Positions 15,376 to 24,491 of a DNA stretch of 64,000 bases are shown here, piece after piece (position 1 is the stretch's first letter; the number at the start of each line of letters is the position of its first letter). The stretch spans positions 372,001 to 436,000 of the forward strand of contig CAXBJB010000001.1 of NCBI GenBank assembly GCA_963976055.1, read 5' to 3'. The notes under the pieces were generated by a model. That model did not search any database and had not been told where the DNA came from. It saw only the letters and a list, made by a program, of their open reading frames with translations. A program made the translations under genes and the position numbers. This DNA comes from UBA1479 sp963976055 (GTDB lineage Bacteria > Pseudomonadota > Alphaproteobacteria > Rhodospirillales > Casp-alpha2).

Positions 15376-17295
15376 ATGATAACCATTACACGCCAACATG
15401 TTGTCGGTGCCGTGATGGGCTTAGGGCTGGTAGCCGCTCTGGGGAGCGGCTCCGCCCAAGCCGGCGAGTACAACATTACTATCGATCCGGTAACCATCGA
15501 CACAGGCGACTTCACGCGATCCGGGGTGGGGTTCAACGGCGCCTCGCCGGGGCCGGTGTTGCGGTTCAAGGAAGGTGAAAACGTTACCATTAACGTGACC
15601 AACAATCTGTCCGAGGATTCGTCGATCCACTGGCATGGATTAATACTGCCGTTCCAGCAGGACGGCGTGCCTAACATCAGCTATCCAGGGATCAAGTCAG
15701 GCGAGACTTTCACCTATAATTTCCCGATCAAGCAATCCGGCACCTATTGGTTCCACAGTCATTCTGGATTTCAGGAACCGGATGGCGCCTATGGCGCCAT
15801 CGTCATCGAACCAAAAGAACGCGAGCCTTATCGCTACGACCGCGAATACGTGGTTCAACTCGCCGATGCCCATCCGCATTCGGGAAATCGCATCATGCGA
15901 AACCTGAAGATGATGGCGGATTACTACAACCGTAAACAGCAAACGGTGTTCGACTTCTTCAAGGACAGTGAAAAGATGGGTTTGGGTGCGGCGCTGTCGG
16001 ATCGCATGGCCTGGGGCGACATGCGGATGATGGCCACGGACATCGAAGACCTTCAGGGGTTTACGCCGCTGATCAATGGCAAGGGTCCCGACCAGAATTG
16101 GACGGGCCTGTTTAAGCCAGGCGAACGCGTCCGCCTTCGCTTCATTAATTCATCGGCGATGACATATTTTGATATTCGCATCCCCGGCTTGAAGATGACC
16201 GTGGTGCAGGCCGACGGAAATAACGTACAACCTGTGTCTGTCGACGAATTCCGCATCGCCGTGGCCGAAACTTATGATGTCATCGTTCGGCCAGCGGAAC
16301 ACAAAGCCTATACCATCTTCGCAGAGTCCATGGGGCGCACCGCCTATGCGCGTGGCACCCTTGCGCCTCGTGAGGGATTGACTGCCGAAGTGCCGGACCT
16401 GCGGAAGTCCCCACTTCTTACCATGGCGGACATGGGGATGTCGCACGGCATGGATCACGGAGCGATGGCCATGGGAAGCGCAACGCACAAAATGCCTGAC
16501 GGCAGCTCGATGAGTGGTGCGGCCCATGATGCTCATAGCAGCACAACCCATAAAATGCCGGACGGAAGCGAAATGAAAGGCGCTGGCCACGCGATGCCCG
16601 ACGGATCACAAATGCAAGGTGCTGAGCACCAAGGTATGGCGCAGGGTGGCAGGCATCAAATGTCCGACGACGCCATGATGAAGGGCATGGACCATTCAGC
16701 CCAGGGTGCCATGGCACAGAGCGGCATGGATCATTCCATGCACGGCGGCATGGCAAAAGGTGGCATGGCCAAGGAAGCCGATTCTTTCTACGCATCCAAC
16801 AGCGGTTTGATGCCGAGCGCGGCGAACGGCGGAAAATTTCTTTCCTACAATGATTTGAAAGCGCAGAAACCGCTCTATAAACAGCGTCCGCCGACGCGCG
16901 AGATCGAACTGCGTCTGACCGGCAACATGGAGCGCTACATCTGGTCCATTAACGGCGTGAAGTTCAAGGACGCCGAGCCCATCCGCCTGAAGTACGGGGA
17001 GCGGGTTCGATTCAAGTTCGTCAATGAAACCATGATGACCCACCCCATGCACCTGCACGGCATGTGGTCGATTTTGGACAATGGCAACGGCAAATGGAAC
17101 CCGATCAAGCACGTTGTCAGCGTGTCTCCGGGAACTACGGTCTATATGGAGACTGAGGTCGATGCGCCCGGCCAATGGGCGTTCCATTGCCATCTCTCCT
17201 ATCACGCCGACGCGGGCATGTTCCGCAAAGTCGTGGTCGAGGGTGGTCCCAAAGAACAGGCCGACGCATCGGCCGTCCGGCACGAAGGGCATTGA
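15376..17295 (+). CDS. copA: Copper-resistance multicopper oxidase CopA (PcoA-like)
   Basis: A 639-residue periplasmic oxidase that converts Cu(I) to less toxic Cu(II). Signal peptide residues 1-29 ends 'GSAQAG' (no twin Arg seen). Copper ligands are in 'HWHGL', 'WFHSHSG', 'HPMHLHG' and 'HCHLSYHADAGM'. Residues about 350-475 form a Met/His/Gly-rich insert with repeated 'HKMPDGS' and 'MDHSMHGGM' units, typical of CopA/PcoA copper-binding repeats. GGACAGGAG at 15361-15369 precedes ATG 15376. copB follows after 2 bp, so they are one operon. The symbol duplicates the ATPase name by convention. Confidence 0.93.
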   Translation: MITITRQHVVGAVMGLGLVAALGSGSAQAGEYNITIDPVTIDTGDFTRSGVGFNGASPGPVLRFKEGENVTINVTNNLSEDSSIHWHGLILPFQQDGVPNISYPGIKSGETFTYNFPIKQSGTYWFHSHSGFQEPDGAYGAIVIEPKEREPYRYDREYVVQLADAHPHSGNRIMRNLKMMADYYNRKQQTVFDFFKDSEKMGLGAALSDRMAWGDMRMMATDIEDLQGFTPLINGKGPDQNWTGLFKPGERVRLRFINSSAMTYFDIRIPGLKMTVVQADGNNVQPVSVDEFRIAVAETYDVIVRPAEHKAYTIFAESMGRTAYARGTLAPREGLTAEVPDLRKSPLLTMADMGMSHGMDHGAMAMGSATHKMPDGSSMSGAAHDAHSSTTHKMPDGSEMKGAGHAMPDGSQMQGAEHQGMAQGGRHQMSDDAMMKGMDHSAQGAMAQSGMDHSMHGGMAKGGMAKEADSFYASNSGLMPSAANGGKFLSYNDLKAQKPLYKQRPPTREIELRLTGNMERYIWSINGVKFKDAEPIRLKYGERVRFKFVNETMMTHPMHLHGMWSILDNGNGKWNPIKHVVSVSPGTTVYMETEVDAPGQWAFHCHLSYHADAGMFRKVVVEGGPKEQADASAVRHEGH

Positions 17296-17297
17296 TC

Positions 17298-18011
17298 ATG
17301 ACGCTGCAGAAAATTCTCGCGGGGCTTGTCGCACCAGCCTTTGTGATCTCGGTCTTACCAGCCACACCCGTTCAAGCGGAGCCTCTGATTTGGGGCGTTC
17401 AGGCGGAACAAACTGAATTCCGGTATGGCAAGGATACGGACGTGTTCGCCTGGAACTTCGATGCCTTGGTCGGCAGTGATGAATTGAAACTCGTGTGGCG
17501 CTCCGAGGGTGAATTCGCGACCAAGAATGATAATTTTGAACGGTTGGAGAACCAGCTCCGGGCGCAGGTCCCGATCTCGACTTTCTTCGATGCGGTGGGC
17601 GGTGTTCGCTTCTCAAGCCCATCCTCCGGCAACCGTTTCGATGGAGTCATCGGACTACACGGATTGGCTCCGCAGTTCTTTGAAGTGGATGCCGATCTAT
17701 TCGTTGGCGAGTATCCGTCAGCGAGGCTTGACGTGGATTACGAAGTTCTACTTACGAACCGCCTTATTGCGACACCAACCATCGAATTGAATCTACCGTT
17801 CACGGACGATACAAAATATGGCAAAGCGGCGTTTGGTCCCAGTTTGGAAGTTGGGTTGCGTCTTAGCTATGACGTCGTAGACCGTTTGTTGTCACCCTAT
17901 ATCGGGATTCATTACGAACGGTCGTTCGGCGGAACGGCGAATATCAAGCGTAGCGAAGGCGAAGATGCAGGTGCCGTATTTTTCTTGGTTGGGGCGAAGA
18001 TGATATTCTAA
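17298..18011 (+). CDS. copB: Outer-membrane copper resistance protein CopB
   Basis: A 237-residue CopB/PcoB family beta-barrel. Signal peptide to about residue 28 ('TPVQA'), then the family opening 'WGVQAEQTEFRYGKDTDVFAWN' and 'GGVRFSSPSSGNRFDGVIGLHGLAPQFFEVDADLFVG', ending with a C-terminal aromatic strand 'FFLVGAKMIF'. The N-terminal Met/His-rich extension found in many CopB proteins is missing. It starts 2 bp after the CopA stop and is followed by a strong terminator, closing the operon. Confidence 0.92.
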   Translation: MTLQKILAGLVAPAFVISVLPATPVQAEPLIWGVQAEQTEFRYGKDTDVFAWNFDALVGSDELKLVWRSEGEFATKNDNFERLENQLRAQVPISTFFDAVGGVRFSSPSSGNRFDGVIGLHGLAPQFFEVDADLFVGEYPSARLDVDYEVLLTNRLIATPTIELNLPFTDDTKYGKAAFGPSLEVGLRLSYDVVDRLLSPYIGIHYERSFGGTANIKRSEGEDAGAVFFLVGAKMIF

Positions 18012-18036
18012 CCCCTTATCGTTTTCTCCCCAACCT

Positions 18037-18079
18037 GGCCCCTGGTGTCCTCGAGAGAGAGCATCAGGGGCCGCTTTTT
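18037..18079 (+). terminator. Rho-independent terminator after copB
   Basis: GGCCCCTGGTG (18037-18047) pairs with CATCAGGGGCC (18062-18072) with one G-T pair, followed by CTTTTT at 18074-18079. It ends the cupredoxin-copA-copB transcript. Confidence 0.88.
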
Positions 18080-18149
18080 ATCATCAGCCAGAGTCTAGGG
18101 GGATGTTATAGAATTGGGAAAGATTCTCAGTTCGGTAAGGAAGGCGAAA

Positions 18150-19577
18150 TTGGACATCAAATCCTTTCATGTTTCCCGTCGACACGTCCTGGGTGGGATT
18201 GCTGGTGCAGTTGCGGTTGGCGCTTTTCGGCAAAGCTTGGCGGCGATGCCGTCGCCCTCGTTGGTTCTACGTCCCAGCCCGGGTCGAAGCATGCTGACCG
18301 AGAGCGATGAACCTACGGCGGTCTGGAGCTATGGTGATACGGTTCCTGGACCGTTGCTCCGCGTCCGCCAGGGCGAGCGCGTAAACGTTCGCTTGGAAAA
18401 CGGCCTGGATCAGCCGACGTCGGTTCACTGGCACGGCATCCGTATTGAAAATTCGATGGACGGCGTTGCCGGGATGACACAGGACCCTGTCCCACCGGGC
18501 GGCGAATTCGATTACTCCTTCGTTGTGCCGGACGCCGGCACCTATTGGTACCACCCTCATTTCCGATCTTGGGAGCAGTTGGCCAGAGGTCTATACGGCG
18601 TTTTGATCGTCGACGAAGCCGATCCCCCCAAGGTCGATCATGACCTTGTTTTCTGCGCCGACGACTGGCGAATGACCAAGAATAATCAGATAGACGCGCA
18701 AAGCTTTGGACAACTCCACGACTGGGCACATGCCGGCCGGTTGGGGAATTGGCTGACGGTGAACGGCCTGACGGGCATGGAGTACTCCGCCAGGCCAGGG
18801 GCAAGGGTACGGCTGCGGATGCTGAACGTTGCCAACGCGCGCATCCTTGCGTTCAATCTGGGCAGCCTGCCTGCCCGCGTCGTCGCAATCGACGGCCAGC
18901 CAATCGTCAGTCCAGCTGAGCCTGGGAATAGATTGATTTTGGCTCCGGGGCAGCGGGCCGATGTGATCCTCGATCTACCGGGCCCGGGGCCGGGCACCTA
19001 CGTCATCCAGGAAGTGTCGGGCGCGGAGCCAATCGAGGCTGCTCGTATCGTTACGCAAGGCGTCGCGGTTGCGGCCCCTCGACCGGCCCTGGACGCTGTC
19101 GCCTTGCTGCCCAATCCGGTGCCGGGGGATTTTGAATTTGAGGACGCGGTTGTCGTGCCGTTGCGGATGGAGGGCGGCGCCATGGGGCGGATGGAAGGTG
19201 CAACCTACAAAGGCGCCTATTACGGCATCCGCGACCTTGTGGGAAAGAACCAGGCGTGGGCATTCAACGGCATTGCTGGGCTCCCTGAAAAGCCTTTGGC
19301 ATCGGTCGCCAAAGGGCGAACGATTGTTGTCGATATGATCAACGATACTCGCTGGCCGCATGCCATGCACCTCCACGGCCATCATTTCCGCGTCATCGCC
19401 CGCAACGGCAAGGCCGTAACCGGCACCCCCTGGCGGGATACGGAACTGGTCGACGCTGGGGAACGCGTCCGCATTGCTTTCGTGGCGAACAATCCGGGAA
19501 AGTGGGTGTTCCATTGCCATATGCTTGAGCATCAGGCGGCGGGCATGATCACCTGGCTTGAAGTTGTTGATGGGTGA
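18150..19577 (+). CDS. Tat-exported multicopper oxidase (CueO-like)
   Basis: About 475 residues. Tat signal 'SRRHVLGGIAGAVAVGAF' followed by three cupredoxin domains with ligands in 'HWHGIRIEN', 'WYHPHFRSW', 'HAMHLHGHHF' and 'WVFHCHMLEHQAAGM'. It lacks the long Met-rich insert of the CopA-type oxidase upstream. No ATG fits; TTG 18150 is preferred because AAGGAAGG (18137-18144) lies 5 bp upstream. TTG 18114 would overlap a TATAGA -10-like sequence at 18107. It is separated from copB by a terminator, so it has its own promoter. It probably oxidises periplasmic Cu(I). Confidence 0.9.
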   Translation: MDIKSFHVSRRHVLGGIAGAVAVGAFRQSLAAMPSPSLVLRPSPGRSMLTESDEPTAVWSYGDTVPGPLLRVRQGERVNVRLENGLDQPTSVHWHGIRIENSMDGVAGMTQDPVPPGGEFDYSFVVPDAGTYWYHPHFRSWEQLARGLYGVLIVDEADPPKVDHDLVFCADDWRMTKNNQIDAQSFGQLHDWAHAGRLGNWLTVNGLTGMEYSARPGARVRLRMLNVANARILAFNLGSLPARVVAIDGQPIVSPAEPGNRLILAPGQRADVILDLPGPGPGTYVIQEVSGAEPIEAARIVTQGVAVAAPRPALDAVALLPNPVPGDFEFEDAVVVPLRMEGGAMGRMEGATYKGAYYGIRDLVGKNQAWAFNGIAGLPEKPLASVAKGRTIVVDMINDTRWPHAMHLHGHHFRVIARNGKAVTGTPWRDTELVDAGERVRIAFVANNPGKWVFHCHMLEHQAAGMITWLEVVDG

Positions 19578-19634
19578 AGCTCAGCGGCAAATCCTTCACT
19601 CCTCTAAAGAGATGCGTTTAAAAGTCGGCTTATC

Positions 19635-20408
19635 ATGTCATCTGACGACAATTCACATTCGGCACCTCCGGTTGAGGATCATCCCGCTCCGAAAAACGGG
19701 ATGGCGGGCGATGGTCCCAGTGACCGCAAGCGCACCAAAATTCTTCTTACCGTTCTTATTCTTGTCGGCCTTGTCGCGGCTTATGGTGCGCTCTCGTGGA
19801 GTGGCGCGCTCGACGAAATGATGAACAGTGAGACGCTTCGGAAGCATGTCGAAAACCTCGGTCTCTTCGGTCCTCTTGGCGTCGTCATTTTGATGTCCTT
19901 GGCGATTGTGTTGAATCCAATCCCAAGCGCACCCATAGCGTTGGCCGCCGGAGCGGCCTATGGCCATTTCTGGGGAACAGTGTATGTAGCGATTGGCGCG
20001 GAGATAGGGGCTTTGATTGCGTTTGGCATTGCCCGCCTAGTTGGCTACGACGTCTTGCGTCGATGGTTGGGCCGCGGCCTTTCATTGGGCGTTTTCGGCT
20101 CCCAGAATGCGTTAATGGCTGTCGTCTTTCTAAGCCGTTTGTTACCCTTCATATCGTTTGATCTGGTTAGTTATGCGGCGGGCCTCACGCCCCTCAAATG
20201 GTGGCGGTTCGCGGTCGCAACAATGGCCGGCATCATTCCGGCAAGTTTCCTGCTCGCCCATTTCGGTGGAGAAATGGCATCCCTCGATAGTGCGCGGGTT
20301 GTAGAAGCGGTCGTCGCTCTCGGTGCTCTTACAGCCCTTCCGATCGCGGGAAAATTGATTTGGGATCGTGTTCGGAAAAAATCCGTCCGAACAGAGGGCA
20401 ACGAATGA
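19635..20408 (+). CDS. TVP38/TMEM64-family (VTT domain) membrane protein
   Basis: 257 residues with a charged cytoplasmic N-terminus and 5-6 membrane segments. The VTT/SNARE-associated core has 'NPIPSAPIALAAGAAYGHFWGTVYVAIGAEIGALIAFGIAR' and 'LLPFISFDLVSYAAGLTPLKWWRF', the conserved GxxxG and F/Y-D-x-x-SY-AGL elements. Such proteins act as lipid scramblases or transporters in related families. It lies 57 bp after the oxidase gene in the same direction. Its stop abuts the stop of the kinase on the other strand with no gap. Confidence 0.85.
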   Translation: MSSDDNSHSAPPVEDHPAPKNGMAGDGPSDRKRTKILLTVLILVGLVAAYGALSWSGALDEMMNSETLRKHVENLGLFGPLGVVILMSLAIVLNPIPSAPIALAAGAAYGHFWGTVYVAIGAEIGALIAFGIARLVGYDVLRRWLGRGLSLGVFGSQNALMAVVFLSRLLPFISFDLVSYAAGLTPLKWWRFAVATMAGIIPASFLLAHFGGEMASLDSARVVEAVVALGALTALPIAGKLIWDRVRKKSVRTEGNE

Positions 20409-21794
20409 TTAGCGGGGAAGGGTGACGGTCACGGTCAACCCGGAGGTGGCTTCATTGTTCAGTTCGACAGTCCCGCCGTGATTCTCGATGACCGTTTTCG
20501 CCAAGCTGAGGCCCAGGCCCGTACCTTCGGTGTTTTCCGAACGGGATCTATCGCATCGATAAAACGGTTCGAACACGCGCTTGATCTCTTCATCGGGAAT
20601 TCCTGGGCCGTCGTCTTTTATGCGGACAGATATCCTGTCGTCGGTACGTTCAAGAAAAGCCCGAACGCGATGTCCATAGCGAAGGCCGTTGTCGATTAGG
20701 TTGCTGAACGCCCGGCGCAAGGCCACGGGCTGGCCATGGATGATGATTTTCCCGGAAAGCGGCATGACGGTCACGTCATTCCCTATGTCTGAAGCATCGT
20801 CGCAAATGGCCTGTATCAAGGCTCCCAGGTCGATGTCCTGCCTATCTTCCAAATCAAACGCCTGCCGAGCCAGACCCAAGGTTGCCGAAACGATGGATTC
20901 CATTTCCGAGATTGATGAAAGGAGTTTCGTCCTTTCGTCGGATGAGGGCAAAGCCTCGGTCCGGAGTTTGATTAAAGACAACGGGGTCCGCAGATCGTGG
21001 GACAGAGCACCCATCATTTCCGTCCGGCTTCGGATCATGCTTCTGACCTGATCCTGCATATCGTTGAAGACCGCAGCGACTTCTCGAACTTCCGCAGCGC
21101 CTCTGATCGGCATCGGCGGTGCATGAATGTCAGATGCAAATCTCCGGGCAGCGCGGGCAAATACATCCAAGGGAGAGAGCATGCGTCGTACAACCCAAAT
21201 TGAAATTAGGATGATGGAAATGGTCATAACCCCGACGGTGGTTAATGATGGGCTCCAGAGTTCTGCCGGAAATTCGGGGATCACATATGCGATGTTTAGC
21301 CAGCCTCCACTGTTCAAAGGTACGGACATTCTCACGTTCAGGTGAACAGGTAAGCGGTAAACAGTTCGAAGTACATGTAGGAACCATTCGCTAACCGTGT
21401 CCCTGTGGAGAGAGGCGGACACTGGTGGTCGTTCGACCATGCTGATTCGTCCGTTCGCCATTTCGTTTGAATGGGATTCGCGTTTTATGTGCTCCCGAAA
21501 AATTTGATCGTAAGGGGGGCGATAAGGTTCATCCGAAAAAATCGGGTTGCCACTCAACGATGCGCGAAGATGAGGTTCGTCCAAGGTGTTCACAATATCA
21601 AACCGCCAAGCGGTATTTGATGAGGCGACCGTATGTGTGACATGCGCAAAGGTTTGCGCCGTTGTGCGCAAGCTTAGATGAATGAGTGCGTCGAGCCGGT
21701 CTCTCGAGTAATGGAACAGCCCGATAAGGTAAGCTGTTGTGAGGCCGAGGGTGACCATGGTGATGGTCTGTGTCGTCAGGGATCGGATACGCAT
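20409..21794 (-). CDS. Sensor histidine kinase (EnvZ-like)
   Basis: A 461-residue inner-membrane kinase. TM1 about residues 9-27, a 150-residue periplasmic sensor with no recognised domain, TM2 about 185-203, HAMP to about 255, and HisKA with phospho-acceptor His266 in 'ALSHDLRTPLSLIKL'. The ATPase domain has N box 'NLIDNGLRYG', G1 'DDGPGIP', F box 'FEPFYR' and G2 'GTGLGLSLA'. It follows the response regulator gene by 4 bp on the minus strand, so they form a two-component operon. Being beside copper, porin and Czc genes, it may sense metal or envelope stress, but no metal motif is evident in the sensor. Confidence 0.92.
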   Translation of the reverse strand: MRIRSLTTQTITMVTLGLTTAYLIGLFHYSRDRLDALIHLSLRTTAQTFAHVTHTVASSNTAWRFDIVNTLDEPHLRASLSGNPIFSDEPYRPPYDQIFREHIKRESHSNEMANGRISMVERPPVSASLHRDTVSEWFLHVLRTVYRLPVHLNVRMSVPLNSGGWLNIAYVIPEFPAELWSPSLTTVGVMTISIILISIWVVRRMLSPLDVFARAARRFASDIHAPPMPIRGAAEVREVAAVFNDMQDQVRSMIRSRTEMMGALSHDLRTPLSLIKLRTEALPSSDERTKLLSSISEMESIVSATLGLARQAFDLEDRQDIDLGALIQAICDDASDIGNDVTVMPLSGKIIIHGQPVALRRAFSNLIDNGLRYGHRVRAFLERTDDRISVRIKDDGPGIPDEEIKRVFEPFYRCDRSRSENTEGTGLGLSLAKTVIENHGGTVELNNEATSGLTVTVTLPR

Positions 21795-21798
21795 GGTT

Positions 21799-22518
21799 TT
21801 ACTCTCGCGTCACTTCGGCTGAGAGAACGTATCCTCCTCCCCATACAGTTTTGATAATTGTCGAATTTTTGGGATCGTGTTCGATTTTGCGTCTGAGCCG
21901 ACTGACTTGTGTGTCTATGCTGCGGTCGAAAGCAACGGAATCGCGTCCACGCGCGAGGTCTAACAGTTGCTCACGGGAGAGTACCCGGTTTGGGCGTTGG
22001 ACCAACACTTGGAGCAGGCTGAATTCACCGGTGCTCAGTGGTACGATGACGTTATCAACCGCAATCAGTTCGCGACGTTCTACATCCAGACGCCAACCGT
22101 TGAACTTATAGATTTTACTTGGCTCGTTAGGAGGAGTGGTTGGTTCTCGCTCTATCCTTCTAAGGACGGCTTGCACGCGAGCGATGAGCTCAAGTGTGCT
22201 GAACGGCTTTGGCAGATAGTCATCCGCACCCATCTTGAGACCTAAAACGCGGTCGAGTTCTTCGCCTTTAGCGCTGATGATGATTACAGGTGTTGTGGCT
22301 TTCGAGCGAAGATCGCGGCAAAGAGTCAATCCATCATCACCAGGCAACATGACATCGAGAATGATTAAATCTACGCGCTCATTATCAAGCGCTTTGTTCA
22401 TTTCTTTGCCATCACCTGCGACAGATACACGGTAGCCTTCTTTTCTCAAAGCCTTGCTGACGAGTTCTCTCATTTCTCGGTTGTCTTCAACGACGAGAAT
22501 TTTCGGTGTCATTTCCAT
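21799..22518 (-). CDS. OmpR-family response regulator
   Basis: 239 residues. Receiver domain 'KILVVEDNREMRELV' (acidic pocket), phospho-Asp in 'DLIILDVMLPGDDG', 'IIISAKGE' and Lys in 'YLPKPFSTLELIARV'; C-terminal winged helix 'VPLSTGEFSLLQVLVQRPNRVLSREQLLDL...SIDTQVSRLRRKIE...VWGGGYVL'. The start at 22518 has AGGA 7 bp upstream on the minus strand; a much longer in-frame extension lacks a receiver-like sequence. It is divergent from the porin gene and probably binds the TGTGAC-N33-GTCACA elements at 22666 and 24039. Confidence 0.93.
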   Translation of the reverse strand: MEMTPKILVVEDNREMRELVSKALRKEGYRVSVAGDGKEMNKALDNERVDLIILDVMLPGDDGLTLCRDLRSKATTPVIIISAKGEELDRVLGLKMGADDYLPKPFSTLELIARVQAVLRRIEREPTTPPNEPSKIYKFNGWRLDVERRELIAVDNVIVPLSTGEFSLLQVLVQRPNRVLSREQLLDLARGRDSVAFDRSIDTQVSRLRRKIEHDPKNSTIIKTVWGGGYVLSAEVTRE

Positions 22519-22665
22519 ATTCGTTCCTGCTGCCATCAGGGAAATTTGTGACTCCATTGGATGCCTGGATTGAACTATCAAGGCTCCAGTAGCGGGAGGG
22601 TCAAAGGAATTAGATCTGTTTATGGAAATATTGTGCCCTTGCCATCTGATGGTCGAAGGAAAAAA

Positions 22666-22710
22666 TGTGACAAAAAGTTTCAATTCGGGTTTTTGAAATA
22701 TTTTGTCACA
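22666..22710. promoter_or_regulatory. Inverted-repeat operator candidate upstream of porin
   Basis: Perfect 10-bp inverted repeat: TGTGACAAAA at 22666-22675 and TTTTGTCACA at 22701-22710, 45 bp end to end, in the divergent region between the response regulator and the porin. The same outer hexamers with the identical 33-bp spacing recur at 24039-24083. Likely sites for the adjacent OmpR-type regulator; not proven. Confidence 0.6.
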
Positions 22711-22796
22711 AAAAACCACAGATTCGAAAAACTTCAGTGGCATTTCCAAGGCGTACTTCACCTCTATTCAACATCTCGAATGAGGAGGCTATTAAA

Positions 22797-23930
22797 TTGA
22801 AGAACGTCACCAAAATTGCTCTGAAATCTTGCACGTCACTTTCCCTTGCGGGGGCTGCGATGTTCGTACTTTCTGCTCCGGCAGAAGCGGGCTCGGTCAA
22901 GAATGGCAACGTGACTGACCTCACCGTTTATGGCCAAGTGAACCGTACCTTCATGGTTTATGACGACGGAGAGGAGATGGGCTATCGCAACATGGATGGC
23001 GATGCGGGTTCAACCCGTTTCGGCCTAAAGGCGTCAGGTAAGATCAATGAGTCGGTTTCTGTAGGGGCCCGTTTGGAAGCGGAGTTGCAATCCAACGACC
23101 CTGCCACAATCAGCCAGTCAACTGAAAGCGATAGCGCCAGTGGCTTCACTGAGCGCCTTGCCTTCATTTACATCAACCACAAACAGTTCGGCAAATTAAC
23201 CATGGGTCAGGCATCTGCCGTATCCGACGGAATGTCTGATGGGTTGGACCTTGGTTATGTGGCCGGAGCGTTTGACGGGGTGGAGACCGGACGACGAAGT
23301 GTCAATGCCGTCCTGTTCCGCGAAGATAATGCGGGTGCGGCGCTTAGCAGCAGAAAGATCGGCAATTTCTTCGGAACTTTTGACCGTGGCCGTCAAGATC
23401 AGATCAATTATGTCAGCCCGAATATCAACGGCTTCAAGCTTGAGGCTGGTTTGTATGACGCCGGAGATTGGGGCGCGGGTGTTCACTATGACAATAAGAT
23501 CGGTGCGTTCAAAGTTCGTGGGCGAGCATTTTATGAAAGTTTGACTAATTCGAGCACAAGCGAAGGTGCCTGGCAGGTCGGCGGCTCGGTGAAGCATGAC
23601 AGCGGGATTTCTTTGACCGGTGTTTATGGACAGAGCCTTGCAGTGGACGGTGCGGAGGATGATGCCCGTTGGGCGGCTACTGTTGGCTATACGGCTAATT
23701 TGAATGCCCTAGGCCCCACCGGAATCGGTGTCAACGTCTCTGGTAGCCAGGATCGTACGGTTGTAGGTAGCGAGGCGATCGCTGTCGGGCTCGGTTTCAA
23801 CCAACAGATCAAGGGGGCCGGTACCAACATATACGGTAACGTTGCTTTTTGGGATGTTGACCTGCCTTCGAGTCAGACTCCGCTTGATCAGGTCGTGACC
23901 ATGCTGGTGGGTATGCAGGTTAAGTTTTAA
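22797..23930 (+). CDS. Gram-negative trimeric porin
   Basis: 377 residues. Signal peptide 'KNVTKIALKSCTSLSLAGAAMFVLSAPAEA', then typical porin strands: 'LTVYGQVNRTFMVYDDG', 'STRFGLKASGKINESVSVGARLEAEL', 'GFTERLAFIYINHKQFGKLTMGQA' and a terminal Phe in 'VGMQVKF'. It initiates at TTG 22797, set by GAGGAGG at 22782-22788; no suitable ATG is nearby. It is divergent from the two-component regulator and preceded by an inverted-repeat operator candidate, suggesting direct control of outer-membrane permeability by that system. Confidence 0.88.
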   Translation: MKNVTKIALKSCTSLSLAGAAMFVLSAPAEAGSVKNGNVTDLTVYGQVNRTFMVYDDGEEMGYRNMDGDAGSTRFGLKASGKINESVSVGARLEAELQSNDPATISQSTESDSASGFTERLAFIYINHKQFGKLTMGQASAVSDGMSDGLDLGYVAGAFDGVETGRRSVNAVLFREDNAGAALSSRKIGNFFGTFDRGRQDQINYVSPNINGFKLEAGLYDAGDWGAGVHYDNKIGAFKVRGRAFYESLTNSSTSEGAWQVGGSVKHDSGISLTGVYGQSLAVDGAEDDARWAATVGYTANLNALGPTGIGVNVSGSQDRTVVGSEAIAVGLGFNQQIKGAGTNIYGNVAFWDVDLPSSQTPLDQVVTMLVGMQVKF

Positions 23931-23986
23931 GGGAGCGCCGGCAGGAGTGAGCTCTCCTGCTGTTCAAGTGACCTGACATTGGAAAG

Positions 23987-24012
23987 CGGCCGCCGTTGAG
24001 GCGGCCGTTTTT
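23987..24012 (+). terminator. Rho-independent terminator after porin
   Basis: CGGCCGCC (23987-23994), 5-nt loop GTTGA, GGCGGCCG (24000-24007), then TTTTT. A further hairpin GCAGGAG/CTCCTGC at 23941-23960 lies just after the porin stop and lacks a T tract. Confidence 0.9.
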
Positions 24013-24038
24013 CTTTGATCCGCTTTTCTCGCAAATTA

Positions 24039-24083
24039 TGTGACGAAGTTTGTCAAATCGTAGATCAGAAAACTTCCGTCACA
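24039..24083. promoter_or_regulatory. Second TGTGAC-N33-GTCACA element
   Basis: TGTGAC at 24039-24044 and GTCACA at 24078-24083, 45 bp end to end, as at 22666-22710. The internal sequence also shares AAGTTT followed by CAA and TCG after the left half. It is 84 bp upstream of the small repeat protein at 24167. Confidence 0.55.
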
Positions 24084-24166
24084 AGAATCCTCGTTTCCGG
24101 CAAAGTTGTGAAACACCTAGGTGGTTTGTTGAGGGCATCAACCAACCACAACAAGGAAACTTTGAT

Positions 24167-24466
24167 ATGAACAACATGACTGATACGATTCTTAAAACCC
24201 GCGCTCCGCTCTATGCTCTGGCGTTTGCAGCCCTGCTTGGCGTTGCTGGTGCAAACGGTGCACAAGCTGCCGAGTATCGGGAAGATTCCACGATCAATAC
24301 GGAGGCAGCTCATTCCCACGGCAATGATCACATCCACGACAGCCAATCGTTGATGAAGGCGGGCGAGTACCGGGAAGACTCTTCGGTCGCTACCGAGATG
24401 GCGAGTTCCGATGGGCAAACCCACGAACACGACAGCCAGTCGCTGGACCAACGTGCAGGTGATTGA
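24167..24466 (+). CDS. Small secreted His-rich protein with two tandem repeats
   Basis: 99 residues, unrecognised. A signal peptide ends near 'GANGAQA'. The mature protein consists almost wholly of two imperfect copies of about 32 residues: 'AEYREDSTINTEAAHSHG...HDSQSL' and 'GEYREDSSVATEMASSDG...HDSQSL', each with a His/Asp-rich centre. AAGGAAAC at 24153-24160 precedes the ATG. The upstream element matches that of the porin gene, so it probably belongs to the same two-component regulon. A periplasmic metal-binding role is plausible from the His/Asp clusters only. Confidence 0.65.
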   Translation: MNNMTDTILKTRAPLYALAFAALLGVAGANGAQAAEYREDSTINTEAAHSHGNDHIHDSQSLMKAGEYREDSSVATEMASSDGQTHEHDSQSLDQRAGD

Positions 24467-24491
24467 GCGATTATCAAAGACCATCGCGAGA

